This document shows positions 32,363 to 40,903 of a DNA stretch of 64,000 bases, piece by piece (the first letter of the stretch is position 1; the number at the start of each line of letters is the position of its first letter). Source of the DNA: Paragorgia papillata (lineage: Eukaryota; Cnidaria; Anthozoa; Scleralcyonacea; Coralliidae). The position numbers and the translations under genes are program-made. Location: the NCBI GenBank assembly GCA_035771165.1, contig JAWNZC010000446.1, positions 62,001 to 126,000 of the forward strand, written 5' to 3'. The notes under the pieces were generated by a model that saw nothing but the letters and a program-made list of their open reading frames with translations, did not search any database and was not told the DNA's origin.

Positions 32363-35161
32363 GGGGGTCCACTACCAAATTTTTTTTCCCCTTTTACTTT
32401 CATGCTATCAAACTGATCTTTTAGTATGTTGTTAGGCTATATTTGCTGACATAAAAAATATATCAGTACACAGTATTGTTGCCATGGTTACCAAGATATG
32501 CCACGCCCAATAACAAAATTGATGCCATTTTGTAAACATGATTTCTACATAACCAATAATGATAAAATGATGAAATAACTTTTATTTATTCAAAAACAAC
32601 AAGGTCTAGGAGTTGAACTAAAAGTTTTAGGATTGAAGCTTTTTTAACAGTTTTACGGACAAAATAATTGAAAAGAGTATGACAGTTTAAGAGAAAGTAG
32701 ACACTGCTCTAAAACTATTCAACAGAGTATGATTCTTTTAGTTCAACTCCTAGAACTAGTTATGCTGAGTCTATCCTCAAAATATCATCAAGATAGCTTC
32801 AATCGTTCTTGAGATATCCTGCATACAATATCGGAAATTGCTGATTTTCGGCAATTTGAGAAAAATGCATTTAAAGTTTAATATTTAGTTTATCATCAAA
32901 ACAATCAGAATTAAATTGCTGTATAGAGTTACTATTGAACAGTTACCACTTCAGAAGAATCCTGCTTCATAAGTGGTTCCCTCTTTTTCTTTATTCTTGT
33001 CTGCCTTCTTCTTTTTCTGGCCGCGGAGGATTTTTCTCCTTTTCTTTACTTCAGGAGTGTTCCGGTGTTCCGCCTTCTTAACTCGCAGTTTGTCACCTTT
33101 ACGAAGGCTTTCATTAAAGAAATGTCCTGGTATTAAGCCTAACTCAGAAAGAATGTTTTCTGCTGCTTTGTTGCCAATATTGAAATGAGCCACTCCATCA
33201 TATGCTCCAAAATTCAGGACATCAGCTCCAACGAAAACGGTTTTCGGCAACCGGTTCCAAATCATTCCATTCAACGATTCATTTTGATTCTGTGTTTTCC
33301 CATCTAAACACTTCTTCAGCAGGTCATCATTACTAAGCCTGGCATAAATAGGCTTAATTAGGGCAATAATGTTGTCAGGAAGACCAGGTCCTGGTTTGTA
33401 TAGGTTTGTATTGTTTGCCAGGTCTTGTTTGTAACGACACCAGCTCTCAGGACCATCTGGGCAATGGCTGTGGAGGTTTCTTTTTTTAGAAGAAACACAA
33501 TGGAACAAGCTGGCATGAATTGTAGATTTCATGGCAGATAAATCCCCTGGATTACTTCTAATGGCAATTCCATAATAGTTTTGGAGTTTATCAATTAAAG
33601 CATCCGTTAGTTTTCCTTTTCCTCCAATTCCTTTGTTTTGTTTCTTTAGGTTTCTCAGTGCAGTTCCAACCCTCTTCTGAACATGACCAACGCATTCTTT
33701 CTTCTCGACATGAACACCTTCATAGCAGTTCTCCACCTCATTGTATGCCTTGCTGTCGCCATCGCCAAAGTACTCAGTGTATTGGAGTTTATGGGTTTCC
33801 TCACTTCTCCCAAAAATTCTCTTGATGCCTTCCGTTTCCATTGATGGCGCAGATCCCTCATAGTTCATTTTACACTTTCCAGTATGCTTTTGTAGAAGAT
33901 CTGCTTTCTTAACATCATCAGATTCTCTTTCAACCTTCTTACATCCATGGCAAACTTTAGAGAGGACCTCAACGTCTAAGCATTTGCCTGTTTCTATTGA
34001 TAAGGTTGTGACACAACCGTTCAACGACGAGTGACCACGTCTTTGCCATGTACCATCGCAAGAGACACCACACTTTACAATTTGGTTGCTATCGCCACCA
34101 TGGTGCAATTCAGCGGCAGCATCTTCCATGGTCTTTGTTGCAACAGCCTTTGCTGCTTTTGTAAGGGCAGCATTACTGGCATTGTAGGCTTTGTAATGCA
34201 GGGGAGGTGGCATGTTCATAAAGCCACAAAAACGCTTCATTGATGCATGTCCTTGTCCCATACTTCTCATAGCATAAACAAATCTCTTGTTGACATCAAA
34301 AGAATGCTGGACTTTTTTGGAGGTGTAGAATGTATAAACCCATCCACATGCTTCACAACGTACTCGAAGATGAGCAGCACTACCTTTTCGTTCACGTGGG
34401 TTGTCTTCTAATACAAGGCCAGCCGAATCACCACATTCTTTGCACACCATTTGCTGAAAAACATCGCTCAGCATTTCCATGTCGACAAAACGGTAACCAG
34501 TTACAGCAGCAGCTTTCACTGGGGATACATTTTGAGGATTCTCATTGCCAATTTTGCGAGCGGAAGCAGAATTATTTTGACACGATTCACTCGAAGTCGA
34601 TTGCCCAGCAGAATCAGTTTCACTCCCAAGACGTGCTTTCTTCACTGAATCACTGAACCTATTGCCATGAAATTTACGTTTCTTTGTCCTTAAACCTTTT
34701 TTTGGCATCGTGAATATATAATATCAAGAATGATGCGGATAACAGCAAAGCAAGAATACGAAATTTTAGCTACGAAGTTTGAGAATCCTGTCAACAAAGT
34801 TGGAAGGCACACATGAAGATTTCGAAAAAGTGCCCTCAGATTGTTAAAGAAACTTCCAGCGGCTGTTTAAACAAAGCTAGGGGTCTACGTCATGTAATAT
34901 ACACAAAGTAGTTTTCATTGGACAAAAGCCATGGCTTTTTTACGGGGGGTTTTCAACCCCCAAACAACCGTTGCTAAGGGCGTTGCTAAGGCAAGAAATA
35001 GCCATACGTTCAGGAATTTGCTATTTTTTGTGGTTTATAGCATTCTTTACACAGTAAAAGCTTTCTGAGGTTATAAAGGAAGGTTTAAAGTATCTAAATC
35101 GACCATTTTTGAAAATTCGAAAATTTCAAAATTAAAGTCAAAATTTTAGTAGTGGACCCCC
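32363..35161 (-). mobile_element. Complete Kolobok-type DNA transposon
   Basis: The element is 2,799 bp. Its ends are inverted: GGGGGTCCACTACCAAATTT at the left, and GGGGGTCCACTACTAAAATT when the right end is read outward-in. It is flanked on both sides by TTAA (32359-32362 and 35162-35165). TTAA target duplication plus a Mutator-related DDE transposase is the combination known for the Kolobok superfamily; piggyBac also uses TTAA but has a different transposase. One intact transposase gene fills the interior on the minus strand. The good terminal repeats, intact target duplication and uninterrupted frame suggest a young, possibly still functional copy. Confidence 0.88.
32951..34708 (-). CDS. 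Kolobok/Mutator-like transposase
   Basis: A 585-residue uninterrupted frame on the minus strand lies inside the TTAA-flanked element. The N-terminus is basic (PKKGLRTKKRKFHG), consistent with nuclear targeting. A CxxC...CxxC zinc ribbon follows at residues 89-121. The catalytic core has the order expected for Mutator/Kolobok-type DDE enzymes: first Asp at 218 (VSCDGTWQRRGH), a C/H cluster (CHGC 253-256, HTGKC 275-279), second Asp in YFGDGDSKAY (316 or 318), an HCPDG...C knuckle (415-424) and Glu 477 in NQNESLNGMIW. The C-terminus is Lys/Arg-rich. It should cut and paste DNA at TTAA sites using the element's own inverted ends. The start is the ATG at 34708, about 450 bp from the right terminus, leaving room for a promoter. 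No intron is needed. The 3' 590 bp to the left terminus is non-coding. Confidence 0.9.
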   Translation of the reverse strand: MPKKGLRTKKRKFHGNRFSDSVKKARLGSETDSAGQSTSSESCQNNSASARKIGNENPQNVSPVKAAAVTGYRFVDMEMLSDVFQQMVCKECGDSAGLVLEDNPRERKGSAAHLRVRCEACGWVYTFYTSKKVQHSFDVNKRFVYAMRSMGQGHASMKRFCGFMNMPPPLHYKAYNASNAALTKAAKAVATKTMEDAAAELHHGGDSNQIVKCGVSCDGTWQRRGHSSLNGCVTTLSIETGKCLDVEVLSKVCHGCKKVERESDDVKKADLLQKHTGKCKMNYEGSAPSMETEGIKRIFGRSEETHKLQYTEYFGDGDSKAYNEVENCYEGVHVEKKECVGHVQKRVGTALRNLKKQNKGIGGKGKLTDALIDKLQNYYGIAIRSNPGDLSAMKSTIHASLFHCVSSKKRNLHSHCPDGPESWCRYKQDLANNTNLYKPGPGLPDNIIALIKPIYARLSNDDLLKKCLDGKTQNQNESLNGMIWNRLPKTVFVGADVLNFGAYDGVAHFNIGNKAAENILSELGLIPGHFFNESLRKGDKLRVKKAEHRNTPEVKKRRKILRGQKKKKADKNKEKEGTTYEAGFF

Positions 35162-35165
35162 TTAA
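35162..35165. repeat. TTAA target-site duplication, right
   Basis: TTAA immediately after the right terminus GTGGACCCCC. Confidence 0.85.
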
Positions 35166-35261
35166 TAGAGGAAATGGAGAGTTCAATTTCGGAGTTGGAT
35201 GACAGGGGCATCGATCTCGAGGTATCATTACCTTCAAATTATGAAGCTTAACCAACATTAA

Positions 35262-35440
35262 AACCACCATCTGATTGGACAACCTTTTAAAACGAATCCT
35301 CACCCCCATACCACCCCCCGGTAATCACGCCCCCCGGAAACCCTAAACCTAACCACAACCCTCCGGAAACGGCGGAATAAGTGTTAAAACAGACCACCCA
35401 CGTTTATATGTCCGACACGTCATGTTTTTGCGGAGATATA
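35262..35440. repeat. GGAAACCCTAAACCTAACCA repeat, copy 1
   Basis: CCCCCGGAAACCCTAAACCT + AACCACAACCCTCCGG appears here and, in inverted orientation and duplicated, at 38590-38680. It could be a terminal repeat of a larger region that contains the recombinase relic, or a scattered short repeat. Confidence 0.45.
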
Positions 35441-35604
35441 TTAGTCTTAGCGTTAGGGACGATTAGGAAGCCTTCGATAGTGAAAGATGTTGATTCGGAC
35501 TAGGGTTCTTCTAAGTTTTCGGGGATCAATTGGACATCTCCACGAACTTGTGAGAAAAAATCTGCGACACCAATGTTGCCGGATTCGGTGCGCGACCAAC
35601 TGAC

Positions 35605-36434
35605 ATGCGATCATGCGAGACATCACTTCTTTTTCAAGGCTTAACGAAATCAACACGTAGAGCATACACCGCCTTTCAACAGCGCCCTATAGGCTTCTGC
35701 TATTGGAGTCAACAACTCAATGACAACAGTTCTACTCCACCCGAAAATGAACGAACTTTGATGTTGTTTGCAGCATATTTGTCGCGCACGCTCAAAGCAA
35801 CTTCTGTAAAACTCTATTTCGCAGGCTTACGGTTAGACTTGCTCCAAGTCTGCCTCTTATTGTTTCGAGACGGGTTTGTTTCAAGATGGGTTATGTTTTG
35901 ATTTAAATACAACGGACGCGTTATCTTTTCGTCGGCTTGTCGTACTGGTTTATTCCGTTTTTCTGCGCTGCGGAGAGTTCGCAACCAGATCGTCTTCTTA
36001 TGACTCCAAGATTCATTTATCTCGCGAAGGCGTTAAAATTGACAGACATATCACCCCACGGTAATATTAGTATTGTTACTAACAATAAAATCTTCAAAAA
36101 ACAGATCAATTTCGCACAGGCCATACCTTGCGATACGTTTGCGCGGTTCGAGCCCTCATCATCGCGCAAGTATAACATGGCCCTTGTTAGACACGGAAAT
36201 GGGCTCCCTCTGAACCGAAACACGCTAACAATCTGGCTTAAAGACGCGGTAAGATGACTAAAGGGCTCGAAGGAAAGGAATGTACTCGGGACACAGTTTT
36301 CGTATTGGCGCCACGAAGAACGCTGCAAGCACAACCGTGCGCATTTCCCGACTATTTAATCAAGACACTAGGACGTTGGGTTTATAACTAGTGACGTGTA
36401 CCAACTATATTTTCAAACACCGTCAGGGGTCTAA
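35605..36434 (+). pseudogene. Tyrosine recombinase relic (DIRS/Crypton-like)
   Basis: Pieces of one protein lie in order but in different frames. First is an N-terminal SAM-like segment (STRRAYTAFQ, FCYWSQQLN, LMLFAAYLSRTLKATSVKLY). Next is VYSVFLRCGEF, which holds the first catalytic Arg of tyrosine recombinases, then NGLPLNRNTLTIWLKDAV. After that come SGHSFRIGATKNAAS (the H-x-x-R box), IKTLGRWV and SDVYQLYFQTPSGV with the nucleophile-type Tyr before a stop at 36432. At least three frame changes and one stop break it. Such recombinases are carried by DIRS, Ngaro and Crypton elements; no reverse transcriptase is seen nearby, so the class is open. It is not functional as it stands. Confidence 0.78.
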
Positions 36435-36589
36435 GAGAACGTGGTGGGCCGATTGCCTACACAGAGAAGTGAATTACATGTATCTACATGTACATATTAC
36501 TTGGCTTTGTTTGTCGCGCGCTTTTAAGCTTTCCTGGTGGTACAGTCTGTAGTCATCCAGCAGAGGTTTAGTACCATTTTTTGCCCGCG

Positions 36590-37630
36590 CTCGGGCATGG
36601 GATGGTCCAAGTTTTCGCGCGCTTTGAGCTTAGGCTGGTATCTAATTCTGCTCTCGACCAACACGGATTGGTGAATTATTTCTGTGCGCGCTTGTGTGTG
36701 AGCTGGTGCCCATTTTGCTCACATATAACAAGGTTTATGCGCGCTTTGAGCTTAGGCTAGTGCCTAATTCTGCTCTCGATCAACACGGGTTAGAGGGCTT
36801 ATTTCTGTGCGTGCTCGACGTTGGGTTGGTGTCCATTTGGCTCACATCTAACGAGGGTTTGATACCCAATTTTGCGCATAGGCTAGTGCCTAATTCTGCT
36901 CTCGACCAACACGGGTTAGAGACTTATTTCTGTGCGCGCTCGACGTTGGGTTGGTGCCCATTTGGCTCACATCTAACGAGGGTTTGATACCCAATTTTGC
37001 GCATAGGCTAGTGCCTAATTCTGCTCTCGACCAACACGGGTTTGACGGACCTATTTCTGCGCGTGCTCGATCGTAGGCTGGGGCCAATTTTGCGGCTCAC
37101 ATCTAACGAGGGTTTGGTGCCCAATTTTGCGCGCGCTCTGCTCTCGACCAACACGGATTGGAGAATTATTTCTGCGCGGGCTTGAGTGTGAGTTGGTGCT
37201 CATTTTGCTCACATATAACAAGGTTTGCGCGGGCTTTGAGCTTAGGCTAGTGTCTAATTCTGCTCTCGACCAACACGGTTTAAAGACCTGTTTCTGCGCG
37301 CGCTTGAGCGTGGGTTGGTGCCCATTTTGCTCACATCTAACGAGCGTTTGGTACCCAATTGTGCGCGCGCTTTGAGCATAGGCTGGTACCTAATTCTGCT
37401 CTCGACCAACACGAATTGGAGACCTGTTTCTGCGCGTGCTTGAGCGTGGGTTGGTGCCCATTTTGCTCACATCTAACGCCGAGGGTTTGGCACCCAATTT
37501 TGCACTCGCTTTGAGCATAGGCTGGTGCCTAATTCTGCTCTCGACCAACACGGTTGGAAGACCTATTTCAGCGCGCGCTTGAGCGTGGGTTGGTGCCCAT
37601 TCTGTTCACATCTAACTAGAGACCTGTACC
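36590..37630 (+). repeat. Tandem array, ~120-165-bp unit
   Basis: Eight copies of TAATTCTGCTCTCGACCAAC occur at roughly 120-140-bp spacing. Linked blocks are GCTCACATCTAACGAG, GGTTTG(G/A)TACCCAATTTTG, TTTGAGC(T/A)TAGGCT and TTGAGCGTGGGTTGGTGCCC. Units vary by insertion or loss of the GCTCACATCTAACG block. It lies directly after the recombinase relic. The open frames here come from the repeat. Confidence 0.82.
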
Positions 37631-37864
37631 CATGCCGTCTAGCATTTGAAAGCATGGGCATGGTAATACCCAAGTGGTAAGTCAAGTTAGAAAATGGTAC
37701 TTGGATGGGTAATGCTAAAGCATCACTCTTGGTTGGGAGTTCAGTATACCACCTGCATGGATCTTTCCTGAATCCAAGTACCACTACTCGTTTCCAGGCC
37801 ACCTCGGTGTACAGCTTGCACCTAACCTTCCAAAATGGTAAGTAAGGTGAACGCAGATATTAAG

Positions 37865-38043
37865 TGAGGTTATGTAATAACCAAGGTTAATAGCTAGGTA
37901 ACCATGCGTGACGTATAAAAGGTTGGTGTAGGGTGTCAGTCGAGGGCATGGCTAAAAGACTGGTAAAGCGCGTGACCTAATCATTAGCGCACTTGCACAT
38001 CAAGTAATCGGACGTACGTTGGAAAATTAGAGAAAAAATCTTG
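37865..38043 (+). repeat. Dispersed 170-bp repeat with TATA motif, copy 2
   Basis: Nearly identical to 29814-29985, with one short duplication (GTGTAGGGTGTCAG for GTGTCAG). The match ends at the same point (AAATCTTG) in both, so that is probably a real element boundary. Confidence 0.7.
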
Positions 38044-38162
38044 TACCCACCATCCCTCCTCTTACTCAATTCACTGAGATGGTAAGTAAGTCTTAATTAC
38101 CACCAAGCAATTGGTGTGATGGGTGCAAGCTGCCCGAGTGGTTGGCAGTTCAAGATACGTAC

Positions 38163-38375
38163 TAGCCTGGTACCCTGGCCCAATTTCAAAAGAAATATGG
38201 GCCAGGTAACCACTAATCTCATTCTCACGTCATCAGGGCTAAATCCACTTATGACGATTGCAGTTTTACTCGTAGCCACTAAAAACGCGCGCAATTTTAA
38301 CCAATAGGAAAGCAGAAGTCTTTAATGGTTACCTGGCCCATATTTCTTTTGAAATTGTGCCAGGGTACCAGGCTA
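38163..38375. mobile_element. MITE with ~47-bp inverted repeats
   Basis: TAGCCTGGTACCCTGGCCCA + ATTTCAAAAGAAATATGGGC at the left is mirrored at the right by GCCCATATTTCTTTTGAAAT + TGTGCCAGGGTACCAGGCTA, with one or two mismatches. The element is about 213 bp and non-coding. The unsplit paralogous sequence at 37738 confirms that it is an insertion. The target duplication is not clear. Confidence 0.8.
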
Positions 38376-38589
38376 GGCGTGTACCACCTGCATGGATCTT
38401 TCCTGAATCCAAGTACCACTACTCGTTTCCAGGCCACCTCGGTCTACAGCTTGCACCTAACCTTCCAAAATGGTAAGTAAGGTGAACGCAGATATTAAAC
38501 AGGCATATATGCATGTAAACAGTTTTCAGTTCTCGAAAGGGAATAAAGACAAGTCACTTCAGTTCTGAATTGCGTGCGGTGCGGCTGGC

Positions 38590-38690
38590 TCGTTATTCCG
38601 GAGGGTTGTGGTTAGGTTTAGGTCCACCGGGGGGTTGTGGTTAGGTTTAGGGTTTCCGGGGGTTGTGGTGTGGGTTGGGGTGGTGGGTTG
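38590..38690. repeat. GTTGTGGTTAGGTTTAGG repeat
   Basis: Two tandem copies of GGGTTGTGGTTAGGTTTAGG separated by TCCACCGG, then GGTTTCCGGGGGTTGTGG. Inverted relative to 35325-35370. Confidence 0.6.
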
Positions 38691-38699
38691 GGAATTAGT

Positions 38700-39785
38700 T
38701 TTTAAAATTAACGATTATTGGGTTATACGTCCATGTCCTATTTACACGAATTGCCATCCTTTGGTTAGGTTGTGTGTTGGGGTAAGGCTTTCATGAAGTA
38801 CTTGGGTTATGTAGGACATGGAATTATTACCGATTATTGGTAATTCTAGGCATTTCACACTTACTGATTATTGGTAATTCTAGGTAGGAGGATATGCTGA
38901 GCTAGAATAGCTGCAATCTCGTCCCCAGAGCCAGGGATGACTCAAAGGGAACTGTTCCACTATAGGCAAGGCTCTCTTTCAGGAAACTTGTTCTGACCAA
39001 ACTATTCGTTATCTTGAAGATTAAGACTGCCTATTTTCCCATCTTTCTTCAGGAGTTCAGGGCTGTTCCTGCAACCCAAATGATTCAGCCGAGTCACAAG
39101 CCTTCTTGTCTAGCCGGAGAGCGTGTTATTTTTCCTACAGCAGCACGATTTAGTGCATTTTCAGTGTTATAGTTCACATTTAGACCTTTATAAATTGCAC
39201 GTATCCTATACGGAGGAGCAATAATCAAAATGCGTCTGTACTGTAGACATAAAAATTTGCTTCAATAATGTATTAGCTGGGACTAAATCACGAATTCGCC
39301 TCAGTAGTACCAAGACCTTTATATTAACCTTCTTACAAGTTTTATCGACATGGACATATCAAAATAACGTTTCATGTTACGCCTGTCATGGTGACTGGTC
39401 AGTTCCAATTGTGACCGGTCAAAGGCGATTTTTGGCCGGTCAAATTTCATCACATTAAACATTTGGCCGGTCATTGACCGGTGACCGGCCGTTATTTTGA
39501 GCCCTGGTCAACACTCCAATGTAAATTTTCACAATAAAAAAAACCCTAGCGATTTTTTTATTCGATACTTTCTTAAATTTAAATTACCAATGAATAGTGC
39601 AGGTTAAGACTGATTATAGATTGAGCCTGAGTCGCAAAAGGCCCTGGGGACGAGGTTGCCTGAGAGGCCCGTAATGAGCGTGGTTGTCTGTCGAATGTAT
39701 ATACCATAAGTAGGAAGGTTTGGATTTTGACTGGTTTTTGCCTTTTTTTTCGAATATTTCCGACAAATTGACTATTTTGACATGG
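38700..39785. other. No gene recognised
   Basis: It holds a duplicated GATTATTGGTAATTCTAGG (38833, 38867) and a block of GACCGGTCA/TTGGCCGGTCA repeats (39395-39490). No exon is supported. Confidence 0.4.
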
Positions 39786-39788
39786 AGG

Positions 39789-39790
<2 letters not shown>

Positions 39791-39821
<31 letters not shown>

Positions 39822-39890
39822 GGGGGGGGATGGGCGCTGCCCCCCCCCCCCCACCCACCTTCGCCACCCACCTTCGCCGCCACCCCCCAC
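39791..39890. repeat. Poly-G then poly-C tracts
   Basis: About 40 G, a GGGATGGGCGCTG bridge, then a C-rich tract. The G and C halves can pair. Glycine- and proline-rich frames on either strand are artefacts. Confidence 0.85.
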
Positions 39891-40426
39891 CCCAATTTCC
39901 GCCAGGTCCATTTTACGTCTCGGGTTTTCCATTTGTCTCTACCATTTATGAATTATCACATTATTGCAGCATCATCACATGCAAGCATCACATGCAGTTT
40001 GCATCACGCGTGGTCCGTCCGGTACGAGGTTGGGTCCGTCCCCTTATAAGGCAGGTCTAAAACTGACTACGTCTCTCGGCTTCAACCTCGTATCTATGGT
40101 ATCAGCTTTCAACCTCGATTTCGTAATGTTTACCAACTTTGTGTCAATGTTCTTGTGTTGCCATTTTACCACGCAATCCGACGTATAATATATAGACAAT
40201 GGCTTGCAACGAGTTAATTCAGTCTTAATCGTTTTTCACTATACATAAATATGTATCCCTAGTTATTAGTCAATTGCTGACTGCTATAGGTATATTAATC
40301 TTATTAATCTTGTTCTGTACGGACAAGTCGGACATATCAAACGTAATCGACCCGAAGGGATCATGAAGACAAATCACCAGCGGCAAAGCCAGTTGTGAAG
40401 TAGCTGTATGCCTGTATTTTCTAACA

Positions 40427-40664
40427 ATGTTGCGATCCCTAGCAAGTGATTCGTACTCAGGGCTGTCTGGAAGCGCAAACGTGTTTAATGTTGTCGCGTT
40501 CTTCGTATTTGTTTTCAACCTTCTCCTTGGAAATGGCTATTTGTTTATCCCATACGTGTTCTATGATGCTGGTTTGTTTGCCTCCTGTTTGTTGCTGCTT
40601 TTTTATCACGTTTCTTAGTTGTCTGACGGCAGTATGGACGTTGGAAGTCATGTGCAGAGCTCAG
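40427..40664 (+). CDS. AAAP/SLC38-like transporter, exon 1 (frame-disrupted)
   Basis: The ATG at 40427 is the first after an in-frame stop at 40364. It opens a short cytosolic N-terminus and then TM1, NVVAFFVFVFNLLLGNGYLF + IPYVFYDAG, with the small-residue GxG...P pattern usual in TM1 of amino-acid/auxin permeases, and then TM2. In the T6 run at 40599-40604 the frame breaks and a TAG follows. With one T fewer, the frame runs on as ITFLSCLTAVWTLEVMCRAQ to CAG|GTAATT, a phase-0 donor, giving 79 codons. Joined to the 51599 exon this continues as RAQ/ALEYYQ. The extra T is either an assembly error or an inactivating mutation. The foldback element lies 240 bp beyond the donor. Confidence 0.7.
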
Positions 40665-40894
40665 GTAATTTCTCATAGATTAATATAATGTCCGGCTAAT
40701 AAGAGAATTCACATTCATTTTAAAATGTTACAACATGTGTCGTGACTAAACAGATATCGTAGAGTTCTTTTCAGTCATCGAAAGTCGAAACGTATCTCGA
40801 GAAACTCGCTGGTTTTCAGCGAAGATCGAGTGAATTATTATTTGTTCTGATCTTGCGAGCCAACAATTTAAGAGACACACCTTTGAGTGTGTAT

Positions 40895-40903
40895 AGTACA
40901 TTG
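40895..40903. repeat. 9-bp target duplication, left (foldback)
   Basis: AGTACATTG directly outside the ACCAGTG terminus; identical to 48804-48812. Confidence 0.85.

Larger units (their letters stand above)
37735..38510 (+). repeat. Nested repeat block with direct duplication
   Basis: A ~125-bp segment (CACCTGCATGGATCTTTCCT ... CCTTCCAAAATGGTAAGTAAG ... CGCAGATATTA) occurs at 37747-37862 and again at 38383-38497. The first copy is followed by the 170-bp dispersed repeat (37865-38043). The second is preceded by a MITE (38163-38375) that splits the sequence corresponding to AGTTCAGTATACCACC. Confidence 0.75.

Noticed and set aside
33655..34648. Open frames opposite or overlapping the Kolobok transposase
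   Set aside because: Shadows of the 585-residue frame, without motifs.
39614..40060. Glycine- and proline-rich frames
   Set aside because: Produced by poly-G and poly-C tracts.
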